DNA of 64,000 nt from Collinsella sp. AM18-10 (GCF_003471585.1 NZ_QRJO01000001.1:432232-496231); one strand, 5' to 3'. Counted from the first letter of the stretch, positions 1 through 10,902 are shown. Numbers and translations are program-made. Notes: generated from the letters alone by a model not told the origin.

Positions 1-664
1 CGGCGTGTGCGAGCGGGTTGCCGTCGCACTCAACCTCCCAGTTGCGGAAGATGAAGCTTTGATGTGCCTGGGCGGCGTAGATGGAGTTAAGCATGACGGT
101 GGTGGAACCGGCGGTGGGGTTTTTCATGCCGACGGGCACCGAAATGCCGCTCGACACCAGGCGATGCTCCTGGTTTTCGACCGAGCGCGCGCCCACGGCA
201 ACGTAGCTCAGCAGGTCGACGAGGTACTGGTAGTTGGACGGGTAGAGCATCTCGTCGGCGGTAAAGAAACCGGTCTCCTCGATGACGCGCAGGTGCATGT
301 GGCGAATGGCTTTAACGCCTTCGAGCAGGTCATCGGGCGCCTCGGGGTCGGGGTTGTGCAGCAGACCCTTGTAGCCGGTGCCCTTGGTGCGCGGCTTGTT
401 GGTGTAGACACGCGGAATGATGATGAGCTTGTCCTTGACCTCTTCGGCGACCTTGGCCAGTCGGTTCATGTATTCAAGCACCGAGTCCTCGCGGTCGGCA
501 GAGCACGGGCCGATGATGAGCACTTTGCGTGCGTCCTCGCCGGTAAAGACCTTGGCGACCTCGGCGTCGAATGCCTGCTTTTTGGCGGTAAGCTCGGCGG
601 AAAGCGGCATTTCCTCGCGGATCTCCATGGGGATCGGCAACCTGCGCTTGAATTCCATGGCCAT
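1..664 (-). CDS. aroG: 3-deoxy-7-phosphoheptulonate (DAHP) synthase, class I, C-terminal part cut off by window edge
   Basis: This enzyme condenses phosphoenolpyruvate with erythrose 4-phosphate and is the first step of the shikimate pathway. The translation contains KVLIIGPCSADREDSVLEY, IPRVYTNKPRTKG, a GYKGLLHNPDP stretch and VGARSVENQEHR, in the order seen in the AroF/AroG/AroH family. About 221 residues are visible; the reading frame is still open at base 2 (ending in GNPLAHA), so roughly the last third of the usual 350 residues lies outside. The start is the ATG at 664 because GGAGG lies 6 nt upstream; a second ATG at 658 is too far from it. The feedback type (Phe, Tyr or Trp sensitive) cannot be told from this part. 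Confidence 0.93.
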   Translation of the reverse strand, partial: MAMEFKRRLPIPMEIREEMPLSAELTAKKQAFDAEVAKVFTGEDARKVLIIGPCSADREDSVLEYMNRLAKVAEEVKDKLIIIPRVYTNKPRTKGTGYKGLLHNPDPEAPDDLLEGVKAIRHMHLRVIEETGFFTADEMLYPSNYQYLVDLLSYVAVGARSVENQEHRLVSSGISVPVGMKNPTAGSTTVMLNSIYAAQAHQSFIFRNWEVECDGNPLAHA

Positions 665-751
665 ATGGGGCCTCCTTTATCAATTAACGGCAACAATTGG
701 CGAATTCTCGAATGCTCGGCATTATCCGCTGTCGCACGCTAAAGTGCAAGT

Positions 752-800
752 GAAACCTGCCGAAAAGGGACAGGTTTATTTTGGTCGGTTTTATCTGGGG
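752..800 (+). repeat. REP-like palindrome with GGGACAGG core, copy a
   Basis: The copy reads AAACCTGCC, then GAAAAGGGACAGG, TTTATTTTGG and TCGGTTTTATCTGGGG. The same order recurs at 23833, 24975 (minus), 28540, 34606 and 35817, with a partial copy at 49411. The ends are roughly inverted (CCTGCC against GGTCGG here, so this copy is imperfect). REP families of this build are often spread by TnpA-REP (RAYT) transposases, but none is present in the window. Confidence 0.8.
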
Positions 801-877
801 AAATGTCGGCGCTCGCCGGAAGGGGAGGGCCAACGTACGGCACGCTGGAGCAAGTTGGATCTTCTGCGGCATACCCT

Positions 878-1107
878 GTGGACAAAAAATGGCAAATATG
901 AGTACTGTTGCTAGCGTAGTATCATATCGATCTTACAAGATAATAGACACAACAGTAAATATGTTCATTAACGTTGGCACACAGAAGCATGCTACCGGGC
1001 ATTTTGATCAATTTGAAGGCATGTCTAGGCCGCAATGAGGTCGTTTGGGGCAGTTTTGGCTGTTACTAAAAAGGTGACAGTACTCATATTTGCCATTTTT
1101 TGTCCAC
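878..1107. mobile_element. MITE-like element with perfect 31-bp terminal inverted repeats
   Basis: Bases 878-908 (GTGGACAAAAAATGGCAAAT...) are the exact reverse complement of 1077-1107. The 168 bases between them have no credible gene. The ends match over all 31 bases, which points to recent spread or to selection on a hairpin. No flanking target duplication is obvious. No second copy was found in this window. Confidence 0.7.
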
Positions 1108-1165
1108 GGGGCCTTGAGGGAGGGCGTCAATCAGGTCCCAGGGGAGGCGGTTCGAGGGCCGCAGA

Positions 1166-1202
1166 GCAAAAACGGGGGCGCAGGCTGTCCTGCGCCCCCG
1201 TT
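1166..1202 (-). terminator. Rho-independent terminator of the ABC exporter operon
   Basis: A 14-bp stem (1171-1184 with 1189-1202) lies 32 bases after the stop of the minus-strand ABC gene and is followed, on that strand, by a run of T. Confidence 0.85.
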
Positions 1203-1233
1203 CTCGGGCGTTATTCGTTCCCTGCGGCAGAAT

Positions 1234-3090
1234 TTACGCCGCTTCGTCGAACTGCGAGTTGTACAGGTCGGCGTAGAAGCCGCCTTGGGCGAGCAGCTCG
1301 TCGTGTGTGCCCTTCTCGACGATGTCGCCGTCGCGAATTACCAAGATCACGTCGGCGTTGCGGATCGTGGACAGGCGGTGCGCGATGACAAAGCTCGTGC
1401 GGCCCTGCATCAGCGCATCCATGGCGCGCTGGATGAGCTCCTCGGTGCGGGTATCGACGTTGGAAGTCGCCTCGTCCAAAATCAGCGCCGGACGGTCGGC
1501 CAAAATGGCGCGGGCGATGGTCACGAGTTGGCGCTGGCCCTGTGAGAGGTTGGTGCCCTCCTCGTTGATCATAAAGTCGTAGCCGCCGGCGAGCGTATGG
1601 ATAAAGTGGTCGCAGCGTGCGGCGCGTGCAGCGGCCTCGACCTCGGCGTCAGTCGCATCGGGACGTCCGTAGCGGATGTTCTCGCGGATGGTGCCGTTAA
1701 ACAGCCAGGTATCCTGCAGCACCATGGCAAACTCGCCGCGCAGCGCCGCGCGATCCCAGTCGCGCACGTCGACGCCCTCGACACGCAGCGAGCCGCCGTC
1801 CACGTCGTAGAAGCGCTGCAGCAGCTTAATGAGCGTGGTCTTGCCGGCGCCGGTGGGGCCGACGATGGCGATGGTCTGACCGGGCTGCGCCTCGCAGCTA
1901 AAGTCGTGGATGATGGTCTTGTCGGTCGTGTAGCCAAACTTGACGTGGTCGAACTCAACGTGGCCGGGGCGCTTCTCGGGAATCTGGGCGTCGGCCTTCT
2001 GCTCCTCCTCGGGCGCGGCCAAGAACTCAAAGACGCGTTCGGTTGCGGCGGCCATCGACTGCATCGTGTTACTCACGTTGCCCAGCTGCTGCACCGGCTG
2101 CGTAAAGTTGCGCACGTACTGGATAAAGCTCTGGATGTCGCCGGGCGTGGCATTGCCGGTCAGCGCGAGCTGTGCGCCCACCACGACAACGCCCACGTAG
2201 CCCATGTTGCCCACCAAGCTCATAAGCGGCATCATCAGGCCCGACAGGAACTGCGAGCGCCAACCGCTCACAAACAGTCGGTCGTTTTGACGGTCGAACT
2301 CCTCGATCGAGGCCTCGGCGCGGTCGAACACCTGAATGACGTTCTGACCGGCAAAGTCCTCCTCGATAATGCCGTTGACGGTGCCCAAAACCTGCTGCTG
2401 CTCGCGGAAGTACGGCTGCGAGAAGTGAATCATCACGGTCAGGATAATCGCGGCGGCCGGCAGTGTGAGCACGGTGACGCTGGTAAGCGGCAGACTGATC
2501 GAAAGCATCATGACGAGCACACCGATAATCTGCGTAACCGACGTGATGAGCTGCGTCACGCTCTGGTTGAGTGACTGGCCGAGCGTATCGACGTCGTTGG
2601 TGATGCGGCTGAGCACGTCGCCCTTGCTGCGTCCGTTAAAGTAGCTCATCGGCACGACGGCGATCTTGGCGGCGATCTCCTTGCGCATGCGATAGCAGAT
2701 CTTTTGCGTGACGCCAGTCATGAGCCAGCCTTGGATCAGGCTACAGGCAGAGCTCGCCAGGTACAGGCAGAGCAAAAAGCCGAGCGTCTTGGCGATCCAG
2801 TTAAAGTCGACATCGCCGGTACCGTTGACCTTGGCAACCAGGCCCTCGAACAGCTTGGTCGTAACCTGGCCGAGCACCTTGGGTCCCACAATGTTAAAGA
2901 TGACCGAGCACACGGCAAAGGCGACGGCGGCAAACACGGCAACCTTGTGTTGACCGATATAGCCGAGCAACTGCCTCATGGTACCCTTAAAGTCCTTGGC
3001 CTTTTCGCCGCGGCCCATGCCACCCATGCGGCCCATGGGACCGCGCTGACGGGTGGGCTTGGGAATCTGAGTCTTGGTCTTGTCTGCCAT
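1234..3090 (-). CDS. ABC exporter half-transporter (membrane plus ATPase), catalytic-type subunit
   Basis: A 618-residue multidrug-type ABC exporter subunit. Residues ~1-340 form the membrane domain with six predicted helices; residues ~370-610 are the nucleotide-binding domain, with Walker A GPTGAGKTT near 410, Walker B ALILDEATSNVD near 533 and H-loop IAHRLSTI near 568. The signature is NLSQGQRQ rather than LSGGQ. It overlaps the upstream ABC gene by one base (TAATG), so the two are co-translated. The Glu and His needed for ATP hydrolysis are intact here but altered in the partner, the asymmetry known for heterodimeric exporters such as BmrCD and TM287/288. The substrate is unknown. Confidence 0.93.
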   Translation of the reverse strand: MADKTKTQIPKPTRQRGPMGRMGGMGRGEKAKDFKGTMRQLLGYIGQHKVAVFAAVAFAVCSVIFNIVGPKVLGQVTTKLFEGLVAKVNGTGDVDFNWIAKTLGFLLCLYLASSACSLIQGWLMTGVTQKICYRMRKEIAAKIAVVPMSYFNGRSKGDVLSRITNDVDTLGQSLNQSVTQLITSVTQIIGVLVMMLSISLPLTSVTVLTLPAAAIILTVMIHFSQPYFREQQQVLGTVNGIIEEDFAGQNVIQVFDRAEASIEEFDRQNDRLFVSGWRSQFLSGLMMPLMSLVGNMGYVGVVVVGAQLALTGNATPGDIQSFIQYVRNFTQPVQQLGNVSNTMQSMAAATERVFEFLAAPEEEQKADAQIPEKRPGHVEFDHVKFGYTTDKTIIHDFSCEAQPGQTIAIVGPTGAGKTTLIKLLQRFYDVDGGSLRVEGVDVRDWDRAALRGEFAMVLQDTWLFNGTIRENIRYGRPDATDAEVEAAARAARCDHFIHTLAGGYDFMINEEGTNLSQGQRQLVTIARAILADRPALILDEATSNVDTRTEELIQRAMDALMQGRTSFVIAHRLSTIRNADVILVIRDGDIVEKGTHDELLAQGGFYADLYNSQFDEAA

Positions 3091-5456
3091 TAGCGCTCGC
3101 CTCCTTCCATGACGGCTTCAATTTCTTCTTGGGTGAGCCCCAGCTCCTCGGCGGAAAGCTGCGACTGTGCGATCTCCAGGTACGCTGGGCAGCTGTGCAG
3201 CAGCTCCTCGTGCGTACCGGTGCCCACCACGTGGCCGTCGTCGAGCACGATGATCTGGTCGGCGTGCATGATGGTCGCGATGCGCTGGGCCACGACCACG
3301 AGCGCGGCGTCGGTAACGTTTTTGGCAAGCTCCTCGCGCAGGCGCGCGTCTGTTTTGTAGTCGAGGGCGCTAAACGAGTCATCGAACACCACGACCTCGG
3401 GCTTTTTGGCCAGGGCGCGGGCGATGGCCAGACGCTGGCGCTGGCCGCCCGAGACATTGGAGCCGCCCTGGCTGATGGGGGAGTCGTAGCCGCCCTCGCG
3501 CTCGGCGATAAAGTCCTCGGCCTGTGCGATGCGTGCCGCCTGGCGCATGTCATCATCGCTCACCATGTCGCCGGCAAATTTGAGGTTGCTCTCAACGGTG
3601 CCCGAGAACAGACGACCCTGCTGCGGGATGTAACCAATGCGGCGGCGCAGCTCGGAAAGGGTCATGTCGCGCACGTCGATGCCGTCGAGCGAAATGCTGC
3701 CGCCCGTGACGTCGTACAGGCGCGGGATGAGCTGCACGAGCGTGGACTTGCCCGAGCCCGTGGAGCCAATGATGCCGAGCATCTGACCGGCGTGCGTGGT
3801 GAAGTTTACGCCGCTGATGACGTCGGCGCGGGCATCGGGATACTGGAAGCTCACGTCGCGGAAGGTGAGCTCACCGCGCGGTGCGCTGGCCACGGGCAGT
3901 TTGGGCGAGGCAGGGTCGTTGATGTTCGTGGGGCAAGTGATGACTTCTTCCACGCGCTCGGCTGCGACCTCGGCGCGGGGCAGGATGACCGAAACCATGG
4001 TGAGGATCATAAACGCCATGACGATCTGCATGGTGTAGGAGATAAACGCCATCATGTTGCCGACCTGCATCACGCCGTCGGACACGCCCTGCGCGCCAAA
4101 CCAGACGATAAGCACGGTGATGCAGTTCATGACGAGCATCATGAGCGGCATCATAAAGCTCATGGCGCGGTTGGTGTAGAGCTGCGTGGTCATCAGGTCG
4201 AGTGATGCCTTGTCAAAACGCTCGAGCTCATGCTCTTCGCGGGTGAACGAGCGGATGGGCATAAGACCGTCGAGCAGCTCGCGGGCGGTGAGGTTCACGC
4301 GGTCCACAAAGCTCTGCATCTTTTTGAACTTGGGCATGGTAAGGCCCATGAGCACGCCGACGACGGCCGAGACCGCGATGATGGCCACGGCGATGGTCCA
4401 CTCCAGGCCGGTGTGGTTGGCCAGGACGCGCATGACGGCGACGACGCCCATGACAGGCGCCATGAGGCACATGCGAATGAACAGAGTCGCTGCCATCTGG
4501 ATCTGCTGAATGTCGTTGGTGCAGCGGGTGATGAGCGAGGCCTGGCTAAACTTGCCCACCTCGGCCGGCGAGAAGTGCATGACCTTGTTGAAGGTCTCGC
4601 GGCGCAGGTCGCGGGCGATGGAGCAGGCGGTGCGCGACGCCACAGCGCCGGTCAGGATGGTGGCGACCAGCGAGATCAGGCACAGGCCAAACATCGTGGT
4701 CGCCATGCGGCCCAGGTAGGCGTTCTGCACGTCGGCGGGGTCGATACCCTGCGCCTTGTACTCGTCTTGCACATAGCTCACGGCGCGTTGGGTCACGATG
4801 GAGCCCGACATGGAGCCCATTTTGTCCGCCATTTGGTTGGCGCCTTCGACGAGCTTGCTTTGGTCTACCAGACCGCCCTCGACACCTAGGCGCAGGCTCT
4901 TCATGGTGACCTTGCCGCCGTCGGCATCAATCTGCTTTTGCATGTTCTGCGCCGCTGCGGCCTTCTGCTGCATATCGGCGAGCTGCTCGGGCGTCATCGC
5001 CGCCATCTGCTCGGGGGAGGGCATGGCCTGGGCGGTGCTGTTGTCTTGTTCGTTGGACGTGCCCATCATGTCGCCCATGGAGCCAGCGTCGATGCCCTGG
5101 TTGAGCGAAAGGACGACGGTCTCGGGCAGGCTCATAATGTCAGCAATCTTGCCGCCATCGGCGCGCTCTTCCTCGGTGCCCTTGTACGTCCGAATGCCGT
5201 TGTTGTCTGCCTTGCTAAACACGGCCTCTACCGCTTTGGCATCCTTGGCGCTCATAAAGAGCTTGAGGTCATCGAGCGATTCGGCTCGAATGGTGTCGGG
5301 TACGGGCGAGGCGATGCCGCCTTGCTGCACGCCCACATCGACGATGTCACTCATATACGTAGGTAGCGCTAGGTCGGCATTGCAGCTGATTACGATAAGT
5401 ACGATAGCCGTGAGCAGCGCCAGGATATGCTTTTTAAAAAGCTTGAGAATCCTCAC
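3090..5456 (-). CDS. ABC exporter half-transporter with degenerate ATPase residues and large extracytoplasmic insert
   Basis: A 788-residue partner of the downstream ABC gene. TM1 lies near residues 10-30, followed by an insert of about 200 residues (Met/Gln/Ala-rich around 130-190) before TM2 near 250; an extra domain in this place is known for BmrD-like subunits. The nucleotide-binding domain has Walker A GSTGSGKST near 560 and VSGGQRQR near 665. The Walker B reads VVVFDDSFSALD, with Asp in place of the catalytic Glu, and the H-loop reads VAQRIATI, with Gln in place of His. This is therefore the degenerate-site subunit. The start is the GTG at 5456, overlapping the MarR stop by 4 bases (GTGA). 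Confidence 0.92.
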   Translation of the reverse strand: MRILKLFKKHILALLTAIVLIVISCNADLALPTYMSDIVDVGVQQGGIASPVPDTIRAESLDDLKLFMSAKDAKAVEAVFSKADNNGIRTYKGTEEERADGGKIADIMSLPETVVLSLNQGIDAGSMGDMMGTSNEQDNSTAQAMPSPEQMAAMTPEQLADMQQKAAAAQNMQKQIDADGGKVTMKSLRLGVEGGLVDQSKLVEGANQMADKMGSMSGSIVTQRAVSYVQDEYKAQGIDPADVQNAYLGRMATTMFGLCLISLVATILTGAVASRTACSIARDLRRETFNKVMHFSPAEVGKFSQASLITRCTNDIQQIQMAATLFIRMCLMAPVMGVVAVMRVLANHTGLEWTIAVAIIAVSAVVGVLMGLTMPKFKKMQSFVDRVNLTARELLDGLMPIRSFTREEHELERFDKASLDLMTTQLYTNRAMSFMMPLMMLVMNCITVLIVWFGAQGVSDGVMQVGNMMAFISYTMQIVMAFMILTMVSVILPRAEVAAERVEEVITCPTNINDPASPKLPVASAPRGELTFRDVSFQYPDARADVISGVNFTTHAGQMLGIIGSTGSGKSTLVQLIPRLYDVTGGSISLDGIDVRDMTLSELRRRIGYIPQQGRLFSGTVESNLKFAGDMVSDDDMRQAARIAQAEDFIAEREGGYDSPISQGGSNVSGGQRQRLAIARALAKKPEVVVFDDSFSALDYKTDARLREELAKNVTDAALVVVAQRIATIMHADQIIVLDDGHVVGTGTHEELLHSCPAYLEIAQSQLSAEELGLTQEEIEAVMEGGER

Positions 5457-5902
5457 TCGGCATCTCTCCTTTCGTGATTGCGATCGATAATTTCGTTGGC
5501 TCGCCTTAGAAGGCGCACCATCTCTTGGGTATCTGTTTCGCCGAGCTGTTCGAGGAAGGCCGCGGTGCGGTCCTCGAATTCGCGACGCTTGATTTCGATA
5601 TCTTGTCGGCCTTTGTCGGTCACCGTGACGTGTACGCGACGACGGTCGGTCTTTGAGTGCTCGCGCTCGACCCAGCCCTTGGTTTCGAGAGTGCGTAAGA
5701 TATTGGCGATGCGGGCACTCGAGACCCAGGCGCGATCGGCGAGTTCGCTCGGCGTGAGCGAGCCGCCGGCGAGCATGAGGGCGCGCATGACGGCCATCTC
5801 GCCGCCGAGAGCTTTGTCCGCAGAGCGTGAAATGCGATGATGCATGCTGCCAAACTCGGTAAAGAGCTGACGCCCAAGCTCATGGAAATCGGTATCTTCC
5901 AC
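5453..5902 (-). CDS. MarR-family transcriptional regulator
   Basis: A 149-residue winged-helix protein. The stretch LTPSELADRAWVSSARIANILRTLETKGWVERE fits the recognition helix and wing region, followed by DRRRVHVTVTDKG, typical of MarR. It is the first gene of an operon with the two ABC exporter subunits, so it most likely represses the exporter and responds to a toxic compound. The start is the GTG at 5902. An inverted repeat at 5900-5936 overlaps the start and may be its own operator. Confidence 0.92.
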   Translation of the reverse strand: MEDTDFHELGRQLFTEFGSMHHRISRSADKALGGEMAVMRALMLAGGSLTPSELADRAWVSSARIANILRTLETKGWVEREHSKTDRRRVHVTVTDKGRQDIEIKRREFEDRTAAFLEQLGETDTQEMVRLLRRANEIIDRNHERRDAE

Positions 5903-5936
5903 CGAAAACCCCTAACACTAGAAACTATTTTCGGTG
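5900..5936. promoter_or_regulatory. Candidate MarR operator
   Basis: CACCGAAAA (5900-5908) and TTTTCGGTG (5928-5936) are exact inverted 9-mers overlapping the MarR start codon. The 19-base spacing is wide for a single MarR dimer, so the pair may be two half-sites or a hairpin in the leader. Confidence 0.45.
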
Positions 5937-6152
5937 AAAGATGATACCCGCATATTCGGGCCTCATTCAGTGGGCAATATAAAGAGCGCATAAAGAGTTA
6001 AAAAATTCAATTGCTGAAGCGTTTCAAAGAACTATTATGCCCGCGGTTAGGCGAGGGGTTGTCACCACCATGACGACTGGGACTCATTTATCGCCACGTG
6101 CGATGCTCCAACTTCCCGCAAGGAGACACCTTATATAAAGGGGGATGGAGTC

Positions 6153-6902
6153 ATGGCATTTGACTTCACGGGCAAGACCGCGATTGTCACGGGTGGCACT
6201 CAGGGCATTGGCCTCGAGATTGCCAAGGGTATCGTTGCGGGCGGCGGACACGTCGCGCTCATCGCAAGGAACGCTGCCAAGGGCGAGGCCGCGGTGGCCG
6301 AGCTTGGCGAGGGCAACAAGTTCTATCAGCTCGATGTCGCCGATGCACCCAAGGCGCGCGAGACCGTCGAGCAGATTTTTACGGACCTGCCGCAAACCAA
6401 CATCCTGATCAACTGCGCTGGCGTCATCAGCACCAAGAAGTTCGACGAGATCGATGACACCGAGTGGCGTCGTACCATCGACATCAACCTCAACGGTACC
6501 TTCACTATGATGAACGCCGTGTACCCGCACTTTAAGGCGGCCCATGCTGGCACTATCGTCAACGTGAGTTCCGTTGCGGGCAAGATCGGCGGCGGCCTGC
6601 TCGGCACTGCTGCCTACGCAAGCTCCAAGGCCGGCGTCAACGGCCTAACCAAGGCAGTCGCCAAGGAAGGCGGCAAGTTTGGCGTCCGCTGCAACGCCGT
6701 GTGCCCGTCACTTACCCTTACCGATATGACCTCGATTCTCTCTGACGAGAACTCTCAGCGCATCATCAACGGTATTCCTCTGGGCCGCGCCGCCCAGGCC
6801 AGCGAGCCTGCGCAGATGGTGCTGTTCTTCGCTTCCGACCTCGCCAGCTTCGTGAACGGCGAGATCGGCGACTGCGACGGCGGCATCGTCCTGGACGGGT
6901 AA
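6153..6902 (+). CDS. SDR-family NAD(P)-dependent oxidoreductase, KduD-like by context
   Basis: A 249-residue short-chain dehydrogenase. It has the cofactor motif VTGGTQGIG near residue 10, the NAG-type ILINCAG near 90, the catalytic Ser in NVSSVAG and YASSK near 155. Length and motifs fit the classical SDR family (FabG, gluconate 5-dehydrogenase, KduD). The next gene is a 2-keto-3-deoxygluconate permease, so the best guess is a dehydrogenase acting on a ketodeoxy-sugar acid, such as 2-dehydro-3-deoxygluconate 5-dehydrogenase. That assignment rests on context only. A purine-rich SD (GGGGGATGGAG) precedes the ATG. Confidence 0.85.
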   Translation: MAFDFTGKTAIVTGGTQGIGLEIAKGIVAGGGHVALIARNAAKGEAAVAELGEGNKFYQLDVADAPKARETVEQIFTDLPQTNILINCAGVISTKKFDEIDDTEWRRTIDINLNGTFTMMNAVYPHFKAAHAGTIVNVSSVAGKIGGGLLGTAAYASSKAGVNGLTKAVAKEGGKFGVRCNAVCPSLTLTDMTSILSDENSQRIINGIPLGRAAQASEPAQMVLFFASDLASFVNGEIGDCDGGIVLDG

Positions 6903-6921
6903 TACCCCACGACGATTATTC

Positions 6922-6959
6922 GGCGACGGCTCCTGCGACTCGGGACCGTCGCCTTCTTT
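6922..6959 (+). terminator. Terminator after the SDR gene
   Basis: GGCGACGG (6922-6929) pairs with CCGTCGCC (6946-6953), followed by TTCTTTC. It lies between the SDR gene and the permease gene, so the permease may need its own promoter or read-through. Confidence 0.75.
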
Positions 6960-7010
6960 CTGACAAAGGCGCGTGCGGCTACGATTCGCATGCATCCAAA
7001 GGAGATATAT

Positions 7011-8027
7011 ATGAGTGAATCGACTGCGGTGGAGGCGCCGGCGGCAAAGGAGCCGTTCTTTAAGATGTCCTCCATCCCGGGTGCCAATATCTTGGTGCCG
7101 CTTCTGTTGGGTTGCTTGCTCAACACGCTGTTCCCCGACCTGTTTAAAACGCTCGGCAGCTTTACGCTCGGCATGACCCAGCAGGGCGCAGGCCCGCTTG
7201 TTGGCGCTTTTTTGCTCATCGTCGGCACGACGATTTCGTTTAAGAGCGCTCCTGCCGCCGCTGCCCGCGGCGCCATCATCATCGCCGTCAAGCAGATCGT
7301 TGTCGTTGCCGTGTCGCTGCTCATCCTTTATGTGTTCAACGACAACCTGTTTGGTATCTCGGCCATGGTGATGCTGGCCGCTTGCACGGGTGCCAACAAC
7401 GCTATGTACGCTGGACTGATGGGCACCATGGGCAACGAGGCCGAGCGTGGCGCCGTCGCCATTACCACGCTGGTTGTCGGCCCTCCGGTCACGATGATTG
7501 TCCTTGGCGCCGCCGGCCAGGCTCCGATCGGCTGGTCGCTCGTGGGCGCCATCCTGCCGATCGTCGTCGGCATTATCCTGGGCAACCTCTTCCCCAGCTT
7601 TAAGAAGATGATGGCGCCGGCACTTTCCGCCGTCATCGTGCTCGTCTTCTTTGCCATGGGCTCGACCATGACCTTTGGCCAGCTCATTAATGGCGGTCTT
7701 CCCGGTATTCTGCTCGGCGTGATCTGCTCGGTGATCTTTGCAATTCCCGTCATCGCGGTCGATAAGCTCACGGGCGGCACGGGTGTCGCAGGTGCGGCCA
7801 TTTCGAGCTGCGCCGGAGCCAATGTGGCCACGCCTGCTGCCATGGCAAGCGTCAACGGGGCCATGTACGGTGGTGCCGTGCTCGCGACGGCTACGGCACA
7901 GGTTGCAGCATGTGCTATCGTGACGGCCATTTTGACCCCGCTGGTCACCAGCTGGTGCTACAAGCATTTTGAGGGCCAGCAGAGCAACGGCAAGGCAACG
8001 ACCGACAAGGCCTCCGCAGCCGCCTAA
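7011..8027 (+). CDS. kdgT: 2-keto-3-deoxygluconate permease
   Basis: A 338-residue hydrophobic protein of the KdgT family, which carries 2-keto-3-deoxygluconate (a product of pectin and uronate breakdown) into the cell together with a cation. About ten membrane segments are visible, with the family stretches GANILVPLLLGCLLNTLFP near the N-terminus, ACTGANNAMYAGLMG in the middle and SCAGANVATPAAMA near the C-terminus. The start is the ATG at 7011, which has AAAGGAGATATAT directly upstream; an in-frame ATG at 6990 lacks a binding site. Its neighbour, the SDR gene, fits a small sugar-acid module. Confidence 0.88.
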   Translation: MSESTAVEAPAAKEPFFKMSSIPGANILVPLLLGCLLNTLFPDLFKTLGSFTLGMTQQGAGPLVGAFLLIVGTTISFKSAPAAAARGAIIIAVKQIVVVAVSLLILYVFNDNLFGISAMVMLAACTGANNAMYAGLMGTMGNEAERGAVAITTLVVGPPVTMIVLGAAGQAPIGWSLVGAILPIVVGIILGNLFPSFKKMMAPALSAVIVLVFFAMGSTMTFGQLINGGLPGILLGVICSVIFAIPVIAVDKLTGGTGVAGAAISSCAGANVATPAAMASVNGAMYGGAVLATATAQVAACAIVTAILTPLVTSWCYKHFEGQQSNGKATTDKASAAA

Positions 8028-8496
8028 TGCCAAACGGCAATCAAAGCTAAATAACTAGCCACGCCATAGGGCGGCCCCGGGGGAAATCCCGTGGCCGCCC
8101 TTCAGTTTCTGAAGGGTCTCTGGGGTACTTTACTCTGATAAAGCTGACATAACAGCTAGAGTGAACGTCGTACAAAGGCAAGGAAAAATACCAAAGAAAT
8201 CGGTGAACGGTAGTTGTTCGCGCTCGCATTTCCTGCGGGTTTGTAAAAAACGCCTTTATGATATAAAAAAAGAAACATATAACAGCCCAGATGGAGAGGG
8301 TCGCTATGTTATCCTTCTCAAACGGGTGAAATCTTGGGTTTTGGGTTGTAGTTCCAAGGTGGACAAACGTTTTCCCTGCACCAACGTGTGGTGAAGAACG
8401 GAAGAAGCCGGTAGTGCAAGCCGAACATTCAAGAATTCAATAAGCAGCGGTGTGAGAGAGCGCCGCATTACACGTAACTAGGAGCGTGGTTACACA
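8028..8496 (+). promoter_or_regulatory. Long intergenic region and 5' leader of pflB
   Basis: The first part holds a hairpin (8068-8101) after the permease. A possible promoter, TTGTAA (8241-8246) with TATAAA (8262-8267) 15 bases later, lies in an A/T-rich patch. If it is used, pflB has a leader of about 220 bases, long enough for post-transcriptional control. No known riboswitch pattern was recognised, and the short open frames here have no support. Confidence 0.5.
8068..8103 (+). terminator. Probable terminator after kdgT
   Basis: AGGGCGGCC (8068-8076) pairs with GGCCGCCCT (8093-8101), with an inner GGG/CCC extension. The following bases are only moderately T-rich. Confidence 0.6.
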
Positions 8497-10548
<2,052 letters not shown>

Positions 10549-10573
10549 CTATTGTTAGTGCTATACTAACAAT
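10549..10573 (+). other. Stem-loop between the two PFL genes
   Basis: TATTGTTAG and CTAACAATA form a perfect 9-bp stem beginning right after the pflB stop codon. There is no T run, so it is more likely an RNA processing or stability element, or an attenuator that sets the ratio of the two subunits, than a terminator. Confidence 0.6.
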
Positions 10574-10633
10574 AACGATTACTGATTAGAGCGACGGTTT
10601 CGGCCGGCGCCTATCAATCGAAGGAGACACATT

Positions 10634-10885
10634 ATGAAGGTTTCTGAAGTTTCTGAGACTCAGGCCGATAACCTGGTCCACATGCTCGACGCTTACGCCG
10701 AGAAGGGTGGCCACCACCTGAACATCAACGTCTTCAACCGTGAGACGCTGCTCGACGCTCAGGCCCACCCCGAGAAGTACCCGCAGCTGACCATCCGCGT
10801 TTCCGGCTATGCCGTGAACTTCCACACGCTCACTAAGGAGCAGCAGGACGAGGTCATTTCGCGTACCTTCCACAACAAGTTCTAA
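10634..10885 (+). CDS. grcA: Free-standing glycyl-radical subunit of pyruvate formate-lyase (GrcA/YfiD-like)
   Basis: An 83-residue protein matching the last ~70 residues of full-length [38 protein letters not shown] and [17 protein letters not shown]. Gly58 in RVSGYAV is the residue that carries the radical. E. coli has a similar small protein, GrcA (YfiD), which rescues oxygen-broken PFL. Here the neighbouring PFL itself lacks this domain, so the small protein is probably an obligate subunit. It has a strong SD (GAAGGAGACAC). A nested hairpin of the 3'-flank family starts 24 bases after its stop. Confidence 0.93.
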   Translation: MKVSEVSETQADNLVHMLDAYAEKGGHHLNINVFNRETLLDAQAHPEKYPQLTIRVSGYAVNFHTLTKEQQDEVISRTFHNKF

Positions 10886-10902
10886 AGGGGTTTAACTCCC
10901 GC

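Larger units (their letters stand above)
665..1233. other. 569-base gene-free gap with a REP-like copy, an inverted-repeat element and a terminator
   Basis: No credible gene is seen between the DAHP synthase start and the end of the ABC transporter. The gap holds a REP-like palindrome (752-800), a 230-bp element with long perfect inverted ends (878-1107), and a terminator hairpin (1166-1202). Open frames here have no ribosome binding sites and cross these elements. Confidence 0.8.

Noticed and set aside
8161..8394. Short open frame in the pflB leader
   Set aside because: No SD and low-complexity A/T-rich content; more likely untranslated leader.
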